7,310 bases of DNA from Candidatus Delongbacteria bacterium (GCA_016937995.1 JAFGVM010000011.1:1-7310), one strand, 5' to 3'. Counted from the first letter of the stretch, positions 1 through 6,441 are shown. Numbers and translations are program-made. Notes: generated by a model from the letters alone, not told the origin.

Positions 1-38
1 GACTTTTTCTTTTTTTAATATTTTGAATCTAACTCATC

Positions 39-59
39 ACTTACCACTTACCACTTACA
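39..59. repeat. Three tandem copies of a 7-base unit
   Basis: The heptamer ACTTACC occurs three times head to tail, the last copy ending in A instead of C. It lies just downstream of the stop of the minus-strand operon. Read on the minus strand the unit is GGTAAGT. The 7-base period in non-coding DNA resembles the short tandem heptamer repeats known from some bacterial genomes, but the copy number here is low and no function can be assigned. Confidence 0.6.
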
Positions 60-79
60 ACTTTTAAATAATTTTCAAA

Positions 80-1600
80 TTATTTTAGCAACAACATCTT
101 CTTTGTCATTGAAGGAACTCCATCTACATTAAGTTTGTAAAAGTAAATTCCTCCGGTAAGTTCAGATGCGTTGAAACTAATACTGTGCTCACCTTTTTCC
201 ATCAGATTATTGACTAAAGAACTAACAATTTCACCGCTGGAATTATATACAATTAATTCAACATTTGAATTATTTTCTAACCTGAATTTGATCTCTGTTG
301 TTGGATTAAAAGGGTTAGGGTAGTTTTGATATAATAAATTACCATTTATCATTACCGGGTTATCATTTATCCCTGTTGTAGTCCATAATCTGACATCGTC
401 GACATACCAGATATCACCCGCAATTCCCTGATAATTGAACCCGATATATATCTCCTGTCCGTCATATTCACTTAAGTCAACATAAGTCTGCTGCCAATTT
501 GATGTATGAGGAAGATTATACTCTACCATATTGTAACGGCCCAGGTCTTTTGTTGTTCCAACACTATGAATTCCGGTAGCTGAAGAGTATTTTGTTTTTT
601 CCCAGAATGATAGAACAGCATTTCCTGTTATCATCATTTTTGGAGAATACATCCAGTCATCCTGAGCGTCAAAATCATCATAAGAATGAGCTGCGGAAAA
701 TACTCCTGTGTTGGGATCTGATAACTGAATCCATCCAAGTCCTGTTGTTTGAAGTATCCATCCTGTCGGTTCAAAACTACCTTCAAAACTTTCGTAAAGA
801 TTCTGAAATAAAGCCGGATCCAGTGTTCCTACCTGCAGATTAACAAAACTTTCCTTCCCTGTGACTGTTGCACGAATAGTCAGGTCTACTGTTGTCATTT
901 TCTGATGACTGTCCAGAATAAGATCGCTCCCGTTCACACTTGCAGTGACAGCTTCATTGTCAGAATTTGAATAGACCTCGTAAGTTATATCTAAACCTGT
1001 CCCGTTATAAAAAACTGATGAAAGGTCTATAGTCTGTTGCTCATCAAAATACATATCTGCAATGTCTGGTACGTTCGTAGGGTATAATTCGAAATTTGCT
1101 AATGCCGCATCAATATGTACTGTTAATTGTGACTCAGTAGAAAATGTATTTCCAACCATATATGCCTGATATCCGGGTCCTACAACAATGTTATATGGAA
1201 CATAACCATTCCCAAACCCGCTGTATAATGATCCTAATTCACTCGCTATTGAAACATAGTACGTTAAATTTGGAGTAAAAACTGTTCTCCAGCCAGTTGT
1301 GTTCATACTGTCCCAGTTATTGTTATTTGTACTCCCGAATGCTATATGCAAACTCGAATGATCGTAATCATTCCAGATATTTTCAAACAACGGAGCCTCC
1401 GTTGAACAACCGGGTCAACCTAAGTAGCCCCAGGTTAATACTACAACTTTCCCAGCATCAACCATATCATATAGATTTCTGGTTACAGGTGCTCCTCCGT
1501 CTGAATCCTGCCAGGTTACATTGTCAACAATATCCCATTGATTATACTCAGCGAATACTGACAAAGATATTATCAGAATCAGTAAAAATATTTTTTTCAT
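80..1600 (-). CDS. T9SS-exported thioredoxin-like selenoprotein (UPGC active site), read through an in-frame TGA
   Basis: A 506-residue protein if the TGA at 1415-1417 is read as selenocysteine (Sec62); otherwise it would be a 61-residue stub plus an orphan 435-residue remainder in the same frame. Residues 1-17 are a signal peptide (cut likely after VFA). Residues 18 to about 170 look like a thioredoxin or redoxin fold: strand VVVLTWGYLG, then U62-P63-G64-C65, a helix, and a candidate cis-proline P135 in GYVPYN. Residues 171-260 look like a cadherin/Ig-type beta domain. Residues 267-406 resemble a MAM-like choice-of-anchor domain (ESFEG start, WYVDDVRLW end). Residues 422-506 are a T9SS type-A sorting domain (NYPNPFNPTT, then GGIYFYKL, ending KKMLLLK). 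C65 is the only cysteine, so U62/C65 is the only possible internal redox pair. The ATG at 1600 has a GGGAGT ribosome site (1606-1611). It is the last of four operon genes. Likely role: surface or secreted thiol oxidoreductase; the substrate is unknown. A pseudogene or sequencing error is the alternative but is unlikely. Confidence 0.87.
1388..1404 (-). promoter_or_regulatory. Candidate bacterial SECIS hairpin after the first Sec codon
   Basis: In the mRNA, a perfect 6-bp stem, CAACGG with CCGUUG, closes a 5-base loop AGGCU. The apical loop begins 17 bases after the UGA. Bacterial SECIS elements are stem-loops directly downstream of the UGA with a G among the first two apical loop bases; E. 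coli fdhF has an AGGUCU loop at nearly the same distance. The loop here, with G at its second base, closely resembles that. It lies inside the coding sequence, as expected in bacteria, where it would recruit SelB. Called from pairing by eye; no folding energy was computed. Confidence 0.75.
1415..1417 (-). other. In-frame TGA predicted to encode selenocysteine (Sec62)
   Basis: The minus-strand codons around it read Gly-TGA-Pro-Gly-Cys. The first part of the gene (1600 to 1418) and the rest (1414 to 80) are in the same frame with no other stop. The TGA replaces the first cysteine of a thioredoxin CxxC motif, giving UxxC, the commonest arrangement in thioredoxin-like selenoproteins. The segment between the TGA and the next possible start (TTG at 1388-1390) encodes sensible fold residues (CSTEAP, like the C-x-x-E-x-P of redoxins), so translation must pass through this point to make a complete domain. 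Confidence 0.87.
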
Positions 1601-1605
1601 TTGTC

Positions 1606-1611
1606 ACTCCC
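1606..1611 (-). promoter_or_regulatory. Ribosome binding site fixing the ATG start at 1600
   Basis: GGGAGT on the minus strand lies 5 bases before the ATG. It fixes the signal-peptide start at 1600 and supports initiation there rather than at the in-frame TTG at 1390, which has no comparable site placed as a purine-rich leader; the sequence before that TTG is taken up by the predicted SECIS stem. Confidence 0.6.
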
Positions 1612-1619
1612 TTTGTTAC

Positions 1620-3233
1620 CTAAAATTCTGATATCAATGTCATCCTGAAACCGTCAAATTCAGGAACCTGTCTGCATGCACCTCCGGAACATTTAATTCC
1701 GGCTCTCTCTCTACCGTAAAACAGTTCAAGCTTATGATTATCATATATATTAATACCGGCTTCAAATCCCAGCCATGAATCAGGAGCATCTTCAGCTACT
1801 TCTTCAGAAGTAGTTATCAATGAAATATTTAAATAACCATATTCAGGATATGAATATTCGACAGCAAAATACATGTCATCATAATCCTCATCCATAAGTT
1901 CATTTGTAACGGTCTGATATTCACCTGCGAACATCAATCCTGAGTTTTCGTTCAACTCATAATGAAATTCGCCCAGGAATGTAATCCTTTCATCAGAGTA
2001 TACACCGGTCGAATCTGTATCTGTTTCTCCGGGAATAATGAACTGATTCGCATCTTTAGACAGTGGAGCATCTTTCAGATAACCACCGCCTATCTTAATG
2101 TTATATTCACCTGTCCCGTATTTTGCGTCAGCCCAAATATCCATGTAAGGCAGATAATCATCTGAGAATTCAGGCATAACAGCGTCTTTATTGTGCTTCG
2201 ATGCAACTGCAAAAATAGTTGAAATATCAAGATTATCTACAGGATTTGTAAGAATTGAAAGTTTATATCCTATCTCATCGTTCGGATTTATCTCATGAGG
2301 ATGAGAGTTCAATAAATGTGATGTATGCTCTATCGTAAGTTCAGGCCCACCTTGATAAGGTGTAAATCCGGAAACAGTAGCATTAGGGTTAGCAGCATAC
2401 TGATAGTAATCTTTGAATTCTAAAGTTATCCCGAATCCCTCTCTTGAATAAGCTAATGAAGTATAATTTGCCCAGCCTTGTTTCGATGGGCTTCTCTGAG
2501 TGGTCTTAAGAGCGTATTCATTGTACAGATCAAAGTTCAACGCACTTGCACTAAAACTTATTCCTCCAATTTCTGTCTCTTCGATAAAGCTGGCTTCATA
2601 AAGGAATTGCAGCTCCGGAACATAATCTCCCTTCATATAAAGATAAGACCCACCCAAGTTCAAAACATAATTTTCGAGCTTAAATATTTCGCTTAGATTC
2701 AAGATCGTTTCACTACCCAAAAGCATTGTATTCATCTGATCAACACTCTTGTTTGAAGTGTCAAAATCGTTTATATACTTGAAGTAACTTTTTCCACCTA
2801 ATGCCTGAAATGTAAGAAAGTCACCTTCGTACATTAACTTTCCTCCGGTAACTTTACTGTCAAAAAAATCAGCTCTTTCCTCCTTCAGATCAAGAACAAC
2901 TCCTCTACCGAATGTACCGTAAAAATCACCGGCTGTGATCGTTATGTCATTGTTGAAGTACTTGAAAAACTTCTTTGTAAAACCATTTAAAGCTTCATTA
3001 AACTCACTGGAATCAGCAGCTTCATATCTGAACCCCAGGGAAAAATCACCTTTTGAAGCATCAACTGATATACAATCCTGAACGTATTGTTTTTTTATCT
3101 CAATATCTTTATCGTCTCCAACCCATTCACTCCCGGTTCCAAATTTTATGGTATTAGTTGCTGATATTTCAAATTCCTCAGCTATGACCATACTAAAAGC
3201 AACAAATATTAACATAAGAATTAATTTTTTCAC
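1620..3233 (-). CDS. DUF6029-like outer-membrane beta-barrel protein
   Basis: A 537-residue protein of unknown function. Residues 1-18 are a signal peptide (cut likely after VIA). The rest is built of alternating short amphipathic strands with many aromatic residues and ends in phenylalanine, as outer-membrane barrels do. The segment GDFYGTFGRGVVLDLKEER (about residues 97-115) matches my memory of the DUF6029 signature, in which a GDFYxxFGxGLxLRxxEER stretch is followed by a GG-containing strand; the match was made without a search. Near the C-terminus, KCSGGACRQVPEF holds two cysteines, C515 and C520; the only other one is C54. The gene lies between two selenoprotein genes, 18 bases after the stop of one and 19 before the start of the other, so it is probably the outer-membrane partner of the redox proteins, perhaps a port or docking site. 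The start is GTG at 3231-3233, chosen for its ribosome site and the intact signal peptide. Confidence 0.8.
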   Translation of the reverse strand: MKKLILMLIFVAFSMVIAEEFEISATNTIKFGTGSEWVGDDKDIEIKKQYVQDCISVDASKGDFSLGFRYEAADSSEFNEALNGFTKKFFKYFNNDITITAGDFYGTFGRGVVLDLKEERADFFDSKVTGGKLMYEGDFLTFQALGGKSYFKYINDFDTSNKSVDQMNTMLLGSETILNLSEIFKLENYVLNLGGSYLYMKGDYVPELQFLYEASFIEETEIGGISFSASALNFDLYNEYALKTTQRSPSKQGWANYTSLAYSREGFGITLEFKDYYQYAANPNATVSGFTPYQGGPELTIEHTSHLLNSHPHEINPNDEIGYKLSILTNPVDNLDISTIFAVASKHNKDAVMPEFSDDYLPYMDIWADAKYGTGEYNIKIGGGYLKDAPLSKDANQFIIPGETDTDSTGVYSDERITFLGEFHYELNENSGLMFAGEYQTVTNELMDEDYDDMYFAVEYSYPEYGYLNISLITTSEEVAEDAPDSWLGFEAGINIYDNHKLELFYGRERAGIKCSGGACRQVPEFDGFRMTLISEF

Positions 3234-3238
3234 TTTTT

Positions 3239-3244
3239 CCCTCT
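3239..3244 (-). promoter_or_regulatory. Ribosome binding site for a GTG start
   Basis: AGAGGG on the minus strand lies 5 bases before the GTG at 3231-3233. It supports this non-ATG start, which gives the normal KK-hydrophobic signal peptide. The next in-frame ATG (codon 7) would remove the positively charged N-terminus. Confidence 0.6.
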
Positions 3245-3251
3245 TATCTAA

Positions 3252-4211
3252 TTATTTTGAATATGCCTGATTGTACATTTTCTGCTGCCATTCTTCAAAA
3301 TCACCGTCATTTAATAAATCATATTTGATTATTATACCTGTTGGCATAATAGCTATAACGTCATTATTGGTCACTGCTACAAGACCGTCTGTCTGCTCTT
3401 CTACAAAAGTCTCTACATAATCTTCTGTACCGTCCCAGAAACAATCATATGGAAGACTATTCTCTGTTCTAAAAGCATCGAATTGTCTTCTATCAATAAA
3501 TGTATGATTTCCGAAAAGTGAGTGAGAGAATGGTTCATTATAATTCGGATTTTCATACATATTTTTAAAGGCAACTGCCTCTTCCAGACAAGAAGCTCAA
3601 CCGTCAGCAAGAAACTGTATAAATGTAAGCTGCTCAACCTTTCCTGTAAAATCGATAGAGTCTCTTCCGGTATTTTCCAGCAGACCGAATTTTTCAAAAA
3701 TCTTCTCTTGGAGGTATTTTTTTTCAAAGTTGTAACCTAATTTTTCAGAATTACTAATGTTTTCTGATTCATCAGCAATTGAAAAATACAAATAAAATTT
3801 CTGAGGATTAATTTCCTGAACAGCAGGTAGATCTGCCACATTTAGTATAAACAGATAATCTCCTTTTTCATCTGCTGATTTTGATTCTAGCTCATAGGAT
3901 ATTTTACTAAGCCAATCTTCCGCAAAAAGTGATACTTTATGTAGTGTTCCATTATCAATAGCCGATATAACCATACCATAGTCAGTTGTAAATTTTAAAC
4001 TATCCTGAAAATGTACAAATGTTGTATCTAGATTCAATTCAAAATACTGAGAATCGTATATTGTGTCTAAAGTCGAACAGTTGTAAATTACAACTCTTTG
4101 CACTTCGGGTGATTCAAAATCCACATTAACAGGTGTTTCTGTGTGACATGAGTAGAAAATAAAGGCTAAAAATACCAGCATACCCATGAAAAATAAGTTT
4201 AGATTCTTCAT
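3252..4211 (-). CDS. Lipoprotein selenoprotein with C-terminal thioredoxin-like domain (UASC motif), read through an in-frame TGA
   Basis: A 319-residue protein if the TGA at 3597-3599 is selenocysteine (Sec205). Residues 1-21 are a hydrophobic signal ending FYS before C22, a plausible lipobox, so it is probably lipid-anchored. Residues about 23-160 are beta-rich with no recognised family, perhaps an Ig-like domain (PEVQRVVIYNC, YLFILNVADLP, FYLYFSIADES). A linker of about 30 residues follows. Residues about 192-319 begin with strand QLTFIQFLADG, then U205-A206-S207-C208-L-E-E-A and a helix, the layout of a thioredoxin-fold active site and reminiscent of Omp28-type proteins with Cys replaced by Sec. 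A clear cis-proline was not found, so the fold is less certain than in the downstream selenoprotein. Other cysteines are C45 and C257. Its ATG overlaps the stop of the TlpA-like gene by 4 bases, which implies translational coupling, and GAGGA (4221-4225) serves as ribosome site. Probable periplasmic redox partner; substrate unknown. Confidence 0.82.
3567..3582 (-). promoter_or_regulatory. Candidate bacterial SECIS hairpin after the second Sec codon
   Basis: In the mRNA, AGAGGC pairs with GCCUUU (6 bp, one a G-U pair) around a 4-base loop AGUU with G at its second position. The loop starts 21 bases after the UGA, inside the range usual for bacterial SECIS elements. It is less stable than the one at 1388-1404 and the loop sequence differs, which is normal because these elements share shape rather than sequence. 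A rival pairing closer to the UGA (CUUC with GAAG) is possible. Confidence 0.55.
3597..3599 (-). other. In-frame TGA predicted to encode selenocysteine (Sec205)
   Basis: The minus-strand codons read Gly-TGA-Ala-Ser-Cys-Leu-Glu-Glu-Ala. Upstream (4211 to 3600) and downstream (3596 to 3252) parts are in one frame with no other stop. The position is again the first residue of a CxxC-type motif at the end of a hydrophobic beta strand, and the residue before it is again Gly (GGT codon in both genes). Two independent TGA codons at equivalent redox positions in one operon are hard to explain as chance mutation. Confidence 0.83.
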
Positions 4212-4744
4212 TTGCTCTTTTCCTCACTTTTTTCATCATTTATTTCAACTTTTACTTCGGAATCAAAAGCTGATAATATTGCTTCCTCGAACATTTTTTC
4301 TGTTCCTTTCCCATCCTGCTTGAAAACGATTTCTCCTTTCGTGTTCAAAATAAAGGTCACAGGTACTTTAGAAGAACATCCGAAGCTTTTAAATACTTTT
4401 TTATCACTGTCAAAAAGGACCTGAAAATCAAATCCTTTAGACTTTACAAAACTCTTAGCCTTTTGGATAGCACTTCCTTTATCTATCGTGATAAGGAGCA
4501 TACTGAGACCTTTATCCTTGTATTTATTATAAAGGTCATTGAACAACGGCATTTCCTCTTTACATGGAACACACCATGATGCCCAAAAATCAATTAAGAC
4601 CGGCCCTTTTGCTAAAACTTCTTCAAGTTTCACTGATTTCCCGTTAATATCTTTCAACTTGAAATCAGGTGCTTTTTTCAGTTCCTCTGAAAATAGTATA
4701 ACACTAAAAAAAAGTAGTGCTAACATCACTTTTTTCAATACCAT
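4208..4744 (-). CDS. TlpA/ResA-like periplasmic thiol:disulfide oxidoreductase
   Basis: A 178-residue thioredoxin-fold protein. Residues 1-19 are a hydrophobic export signal. APDFKLKDINGKSVKL (25-40) is the typical start of the AhpC/TSA-Redoxin family. FWASWCVPCKEEMP (53-66) holds the active-site pair C58 and C61, and P128 in KVPVTF is the cis-proline, followed by the FILNTKGEIV strand. An extra cysteine, C123, lies five residues before the cis-proline. The tail, residues 161-178, is highly charged. Such proteins usually reduce disulfides or supply electrons in the periplasm; the direction here cannot be told. It is the first gene of the operon and the only one of its three thioredoxin-like proteins with a full CxxC, so it may reduce the two UxxC partners. 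GAGGA (4751-4755) lies 6 bases before the ATG. It ends in TGA within the ATGA overlap with the next gene. Confidence 0.92.
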   Translation of the reverse strand: MVLKKVMLALLFFSVILFSEELKKAPDFKLKDINGKSVKLEEVLAKGPVLIDFWASWCVPCKEEMPLFNDLYNKYKDKGLSMLLITIDKGSAIQKAKSFVKSKGFDFQVLFDSDKKVFKSFGCSSKVPVTFILNTKGEIVFKQDGKGTEKMFEEAILSAFDSEVKVEINDEKSEEKSK

Positions 4745-4788
4745 CTTTGATCCTCACATTTAATTTGTGTATGTTCAATTCCTGCAAC

Positions 4789-4804
4789 ATAGATATTTAT
4801 CTAT
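4789..4804. repeat. AT-rich inverted repeat in the operon leader
   Basis: ATAGATA, two bases, then TATCTAT: a perfect 7-bp palindrome. It lies between the candidate operon promoter and the TlpA-like gene, 45 bases before its start codon. It could be a repressor site or a weak leader hairpin. Its AT content makes chance possible. Confidence 0.4.
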
Positions 4805-4819
4805 ATTCTTCCTAGTCCT

Positions 4820-4848
4820 ATAGTATCAAATAAAAAATAAAAAAACAA
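4820..4848 (-). promoter_or_regulatory. Candidate promoter of the four-gene redox operon
   Basis: On the minus strand an extended -10 (TGA before TACTAT, at 4825-4820) stands 17 bases after a poor -35, TTGTTT (4848-4843). It predicts transcription from about 4813 and a leader of roughly 70 bases. The region is very AT-rich, so this is a best guess rather than a firm site. Confidence 0.4.
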
Positions 4849-4899
4849 GGTTAAAGTTAACAAATAATACAGATTTAACTGCGTTACTGCAAGTTCCTC

Positions 4900-4923
4900 A
4901 CAATCAAAATATCCATTGATTGT
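4900..4923. repeat. 8-bp inverted repeat upstream of the aminopeptidase promoter
   Basis: Arms ACAATCAA (4900-4907) and TTGATTGT (4916-4923) are perfect inverted copies separated by 8 bases, with a span typical for a dimeric regulator's operator. It ends 16 bases before the -35 of the plus-strand promoter and lies between the divergent transcription units, so a regulator here could act on either. No such regulator is encoded in the window. Confidence 0.5.
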
Positions 4924-4939
4924 TTCCAAATAAAACAAA

Positions 4940-4968
4940 TTGACAAATCTGGCTTTGAGGATTATATT
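4940..4968 (+). promoter_or_regulatory. Sigma-70-type promoter of the aminopeptidase gene
   Basis: A consensus -35, TTGACA (4940-4945), is followed after exactly 17 bases by TATATT (4963-4968), one mismatch from consensus. Predicted transcription starts near 4975, giving a leader of about 40 bases. It is the strongest promoter-like signal in the window. Confidence 0.75.
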
Positions 4969-5003
4969 CTAGGTCTGTTAATTGTCGTATAAAAATTTAT
5001 ATA

Positions 5004-5010
5004 AAGGAGA
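5004..5010 (+). promoter_or_regulatory. Strong ribosome binding site of the aminopeptidase gene
   Basis: AAGGAGA, 6 bases before the ATG at 5017, is a near-perfect anti-Shine-Dalgarno match. Together with the GAGG-type sites of the minus-strand genes it shows this organism uses Shine-Dalgarno initiation, unlike most Bacteroidota. Confidence 0.75.
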
Positions 5011-5016
5011 TTAGCA

Positions 5017-6441
5017 ATGGCAAAGGAAAAAAAATCAGATCTCGAAAAATTGGGTGAAAAGCTTCTTTTTACCAAAAAGAACGGGTGGGATGGTCTTGAA
5101 AAAAAGAACTTCGATACTGTAATGGCCCTTTCTGAGGATTACAAAAATTTCCTTAATTCGAGTAAAACTGAAAGAGAGTCCATTGATACTATCGCTAAAC
5201 TTGCCAAAAAGTTTGGTTTTGTTGATATCAAAAAAGCTAAGAGAACAGATAAAAAGCTTTTTATCAATTATGATGGTGTTGCCGGTTCATTGGTCTATGT
5301 AAAAGACCCAAAGAAATTTCATGAGGGTTTCCTTATGAATGGAGCTCATATAGACGTTCCGAGAATCGATCTTAAACAGAACCCGCTTTATGAAGATGAA
5401 GATATGGCTTACATGAAAACTCACTATTATGGTGGAATAAAAAAATACCAGTGGGTAACCAGACCTTTAGCTCTTCATGGAGTTATTATTCTTGAAAATG
5501 GTAAAACTGTAAAAGTAAATATCGGTGAAAAAGATACAGATCCGGTATTTACAATCAATGATCTGCTTCCTCATCTTGCTCAGGACCAGTACAAAAAAAC
5601 TCCTGCGACTGTTGTTGAAGGTGAACAGCTGAATATTCTTGTAGGATCTATACCCTACAAATTCAAGCATGAAAAAAATGCCGTAAAATTAGCTATACTC
5701 GATCATTTGAATAAAGAGTATGGTATAGTTGAAGAGGATTTTGTAAGTGCTGAATTACAATTAGTTCCTGCCGGAAATGCCAGGGATATAGGATTTGACA
5801 GAAGCTTTGTCGGATCTCACGGTCATGATGACAGGATCTGTGCATATCTTGGAATGAAAGCTATCTTAGACATTAAAGAGAAGGATATTAAGAAGAATTT
5901 AATGATGATCTTCTTTGATAAGGAAGAGATCGGTTCTGCCGGAAATGCCGGTGCGGATTCTAATATTGTTGAAAGAATGGTCAATGATGTTCTACAGCTG
6001 AACGGAAACAAAGATTACAATGTCCTGATAAAAGCACTTGAGAACTCCAAACTACTTTCATCTGATGTAAATGCCGGAATTGATCCTGCCTGGAAGAGTG
6101 TGAATGAACCAATGAACGCTGCTAAGATCGGTTACGGAGTTTGTTTGACTAAATTCACTGGATCAGGAGGTAAAGGTGGTTCTAATGAAGCTCATGCTGA
6201 ATTTGTAGCTGATGTAAGAAAAGCTTTCAACAAAGACGGCGTTCTATGGCAAACTACAGAACTTGGAAAAGTGGATCAAGGTGGTGGTGGTACTATCGCA
6301 AAATATTTGGCTTCTTACGGAATGGATGTGGTTGACTGCGGAACAGCATTGCTTTCTATGCACGCTCCATTCGAAATTGCTTCAAAAATAGATATTTATC
6401 ACACTTACAAAGCGTATCTTGCTTTCTACAAATACTTGTAG
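5017..6441 (+). CDS. M18-family zinc aminopeptidase
   Basis: A 474-residue cytosolic metallo-aminopeptidase with no signal peptide, of normal length for peptidase family M18, whose members remove N-terminal residues from peptides as large oligomers with two metal ions per active site. Metal-binding motifs are all visible: H111 (GAHIDVP), bridging D272 (HGHDDR), E303 and E304 (DKEEIGSAG; catalytic base and ligand), D350 (SSDVNAG) and H449 (SMHAPFE). A glycine-rich loop (TGSGGKGGSNEAH, 381-393) and DQGGGGT (420-426) match the conserved late part of the family. The AHIDVPR and GGIKKYQW segments resemble the bacterial aminopeptidase-1 type rather than the eukaryotic aspartyl type, so substrate preference is uncertain. 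It has its own promoter and terminator and is divergent from the redox operon, so it is probably a housekeeping gene in peptide turnover. The ATG follows a strong ribosome site. Confidence 0.95.
   Translation: MAKEKKSDLEKLGEKLLFTKKNGWDGLEKKNFDTVMALSEDYKNFLNSSKTERESIDTIAKLAKKFGFVDIKKAKRTDKKLFINYDGVAGSLVYVKDPKKFHEGFLMNGAHIDVPRIDLKQNPLYEDEDMAYMKTHYYGGIKKYQWVTRPLALHGVIILENGKTVKVNIGEKDTDPVFTINDLLPHLAQDQYKKTPATVVEGEQLNILVGSIPYKFKHEKNAVKLAILDHLNKEYGIVEEDFVSAELQLVPAGNARDIGFDRSFVGSHGHDDRICAYLGMKAILDIKEKDIKKNLMMIFFDKEEIGSAGNAGADSNIVERMVNDVLQLNGNKDYNVLIKALENSKLLSSDVNAGIDPAWKSVNEPMNAAKIGYGVCLTKFTGSGGKGGSNEAHAEFVADVRKAFNKDGVLWQTTELGKVDQGGGGTIAKYLASYGMDVVDCGTALLSMHAPFEIASKIDIYHTYKAYLAFYKYL

Noticed and set aside
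66-85. Hairpin AAATAAT/ATTATTT as terminator of the minus-strand operon
   Set aside because: The stem is entirely A-T, overlaps the stop codon, and is not followed by a T-tract on the minus strand.
80-1390. A separate gene starting at the TTG at 1390 for the T9SS-tailed protein
   Set aside because: It would lack a signal peptide, needed for T9SS export, and would start in the middle of a thioredoxin active-site helix. The frame continues upstream through the TGA to a signal peptide with a good ribosome site.
1297-1623. Plus-strand 108-codon open frame antisense to the selenoprotein
   Set aside because: It is a shadow of the minus-strand gene, with no ribosome site and no plausible protein features.
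3252-3560. A separate 102-residue gene
   Set aside because: It has no signal or ribosome site of its own, and its frame continues upstream through the TGA into the lipoprotein gene. It is better read as the C-terminal end of the selenoprotein.
3413-3727. Minus-strand 104-codon frame overlapping the second Sec codon
   Set aside because: It lies out of frame with the lipoprotein gene and has no signal or domain features. It could suggest a frameshift product, but the UxxC reading explains the region better.
80-4211. Pseudogenes or sequencing errors causing the two internal TGA codons
   Set aside because: Both TGAs fall exactly at the first position of a CxxC-type motif, both genes are otherwise intact with no frameshift, and both TGAs are followed by SECIS-like hairpins. 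Read data could still overturn this.
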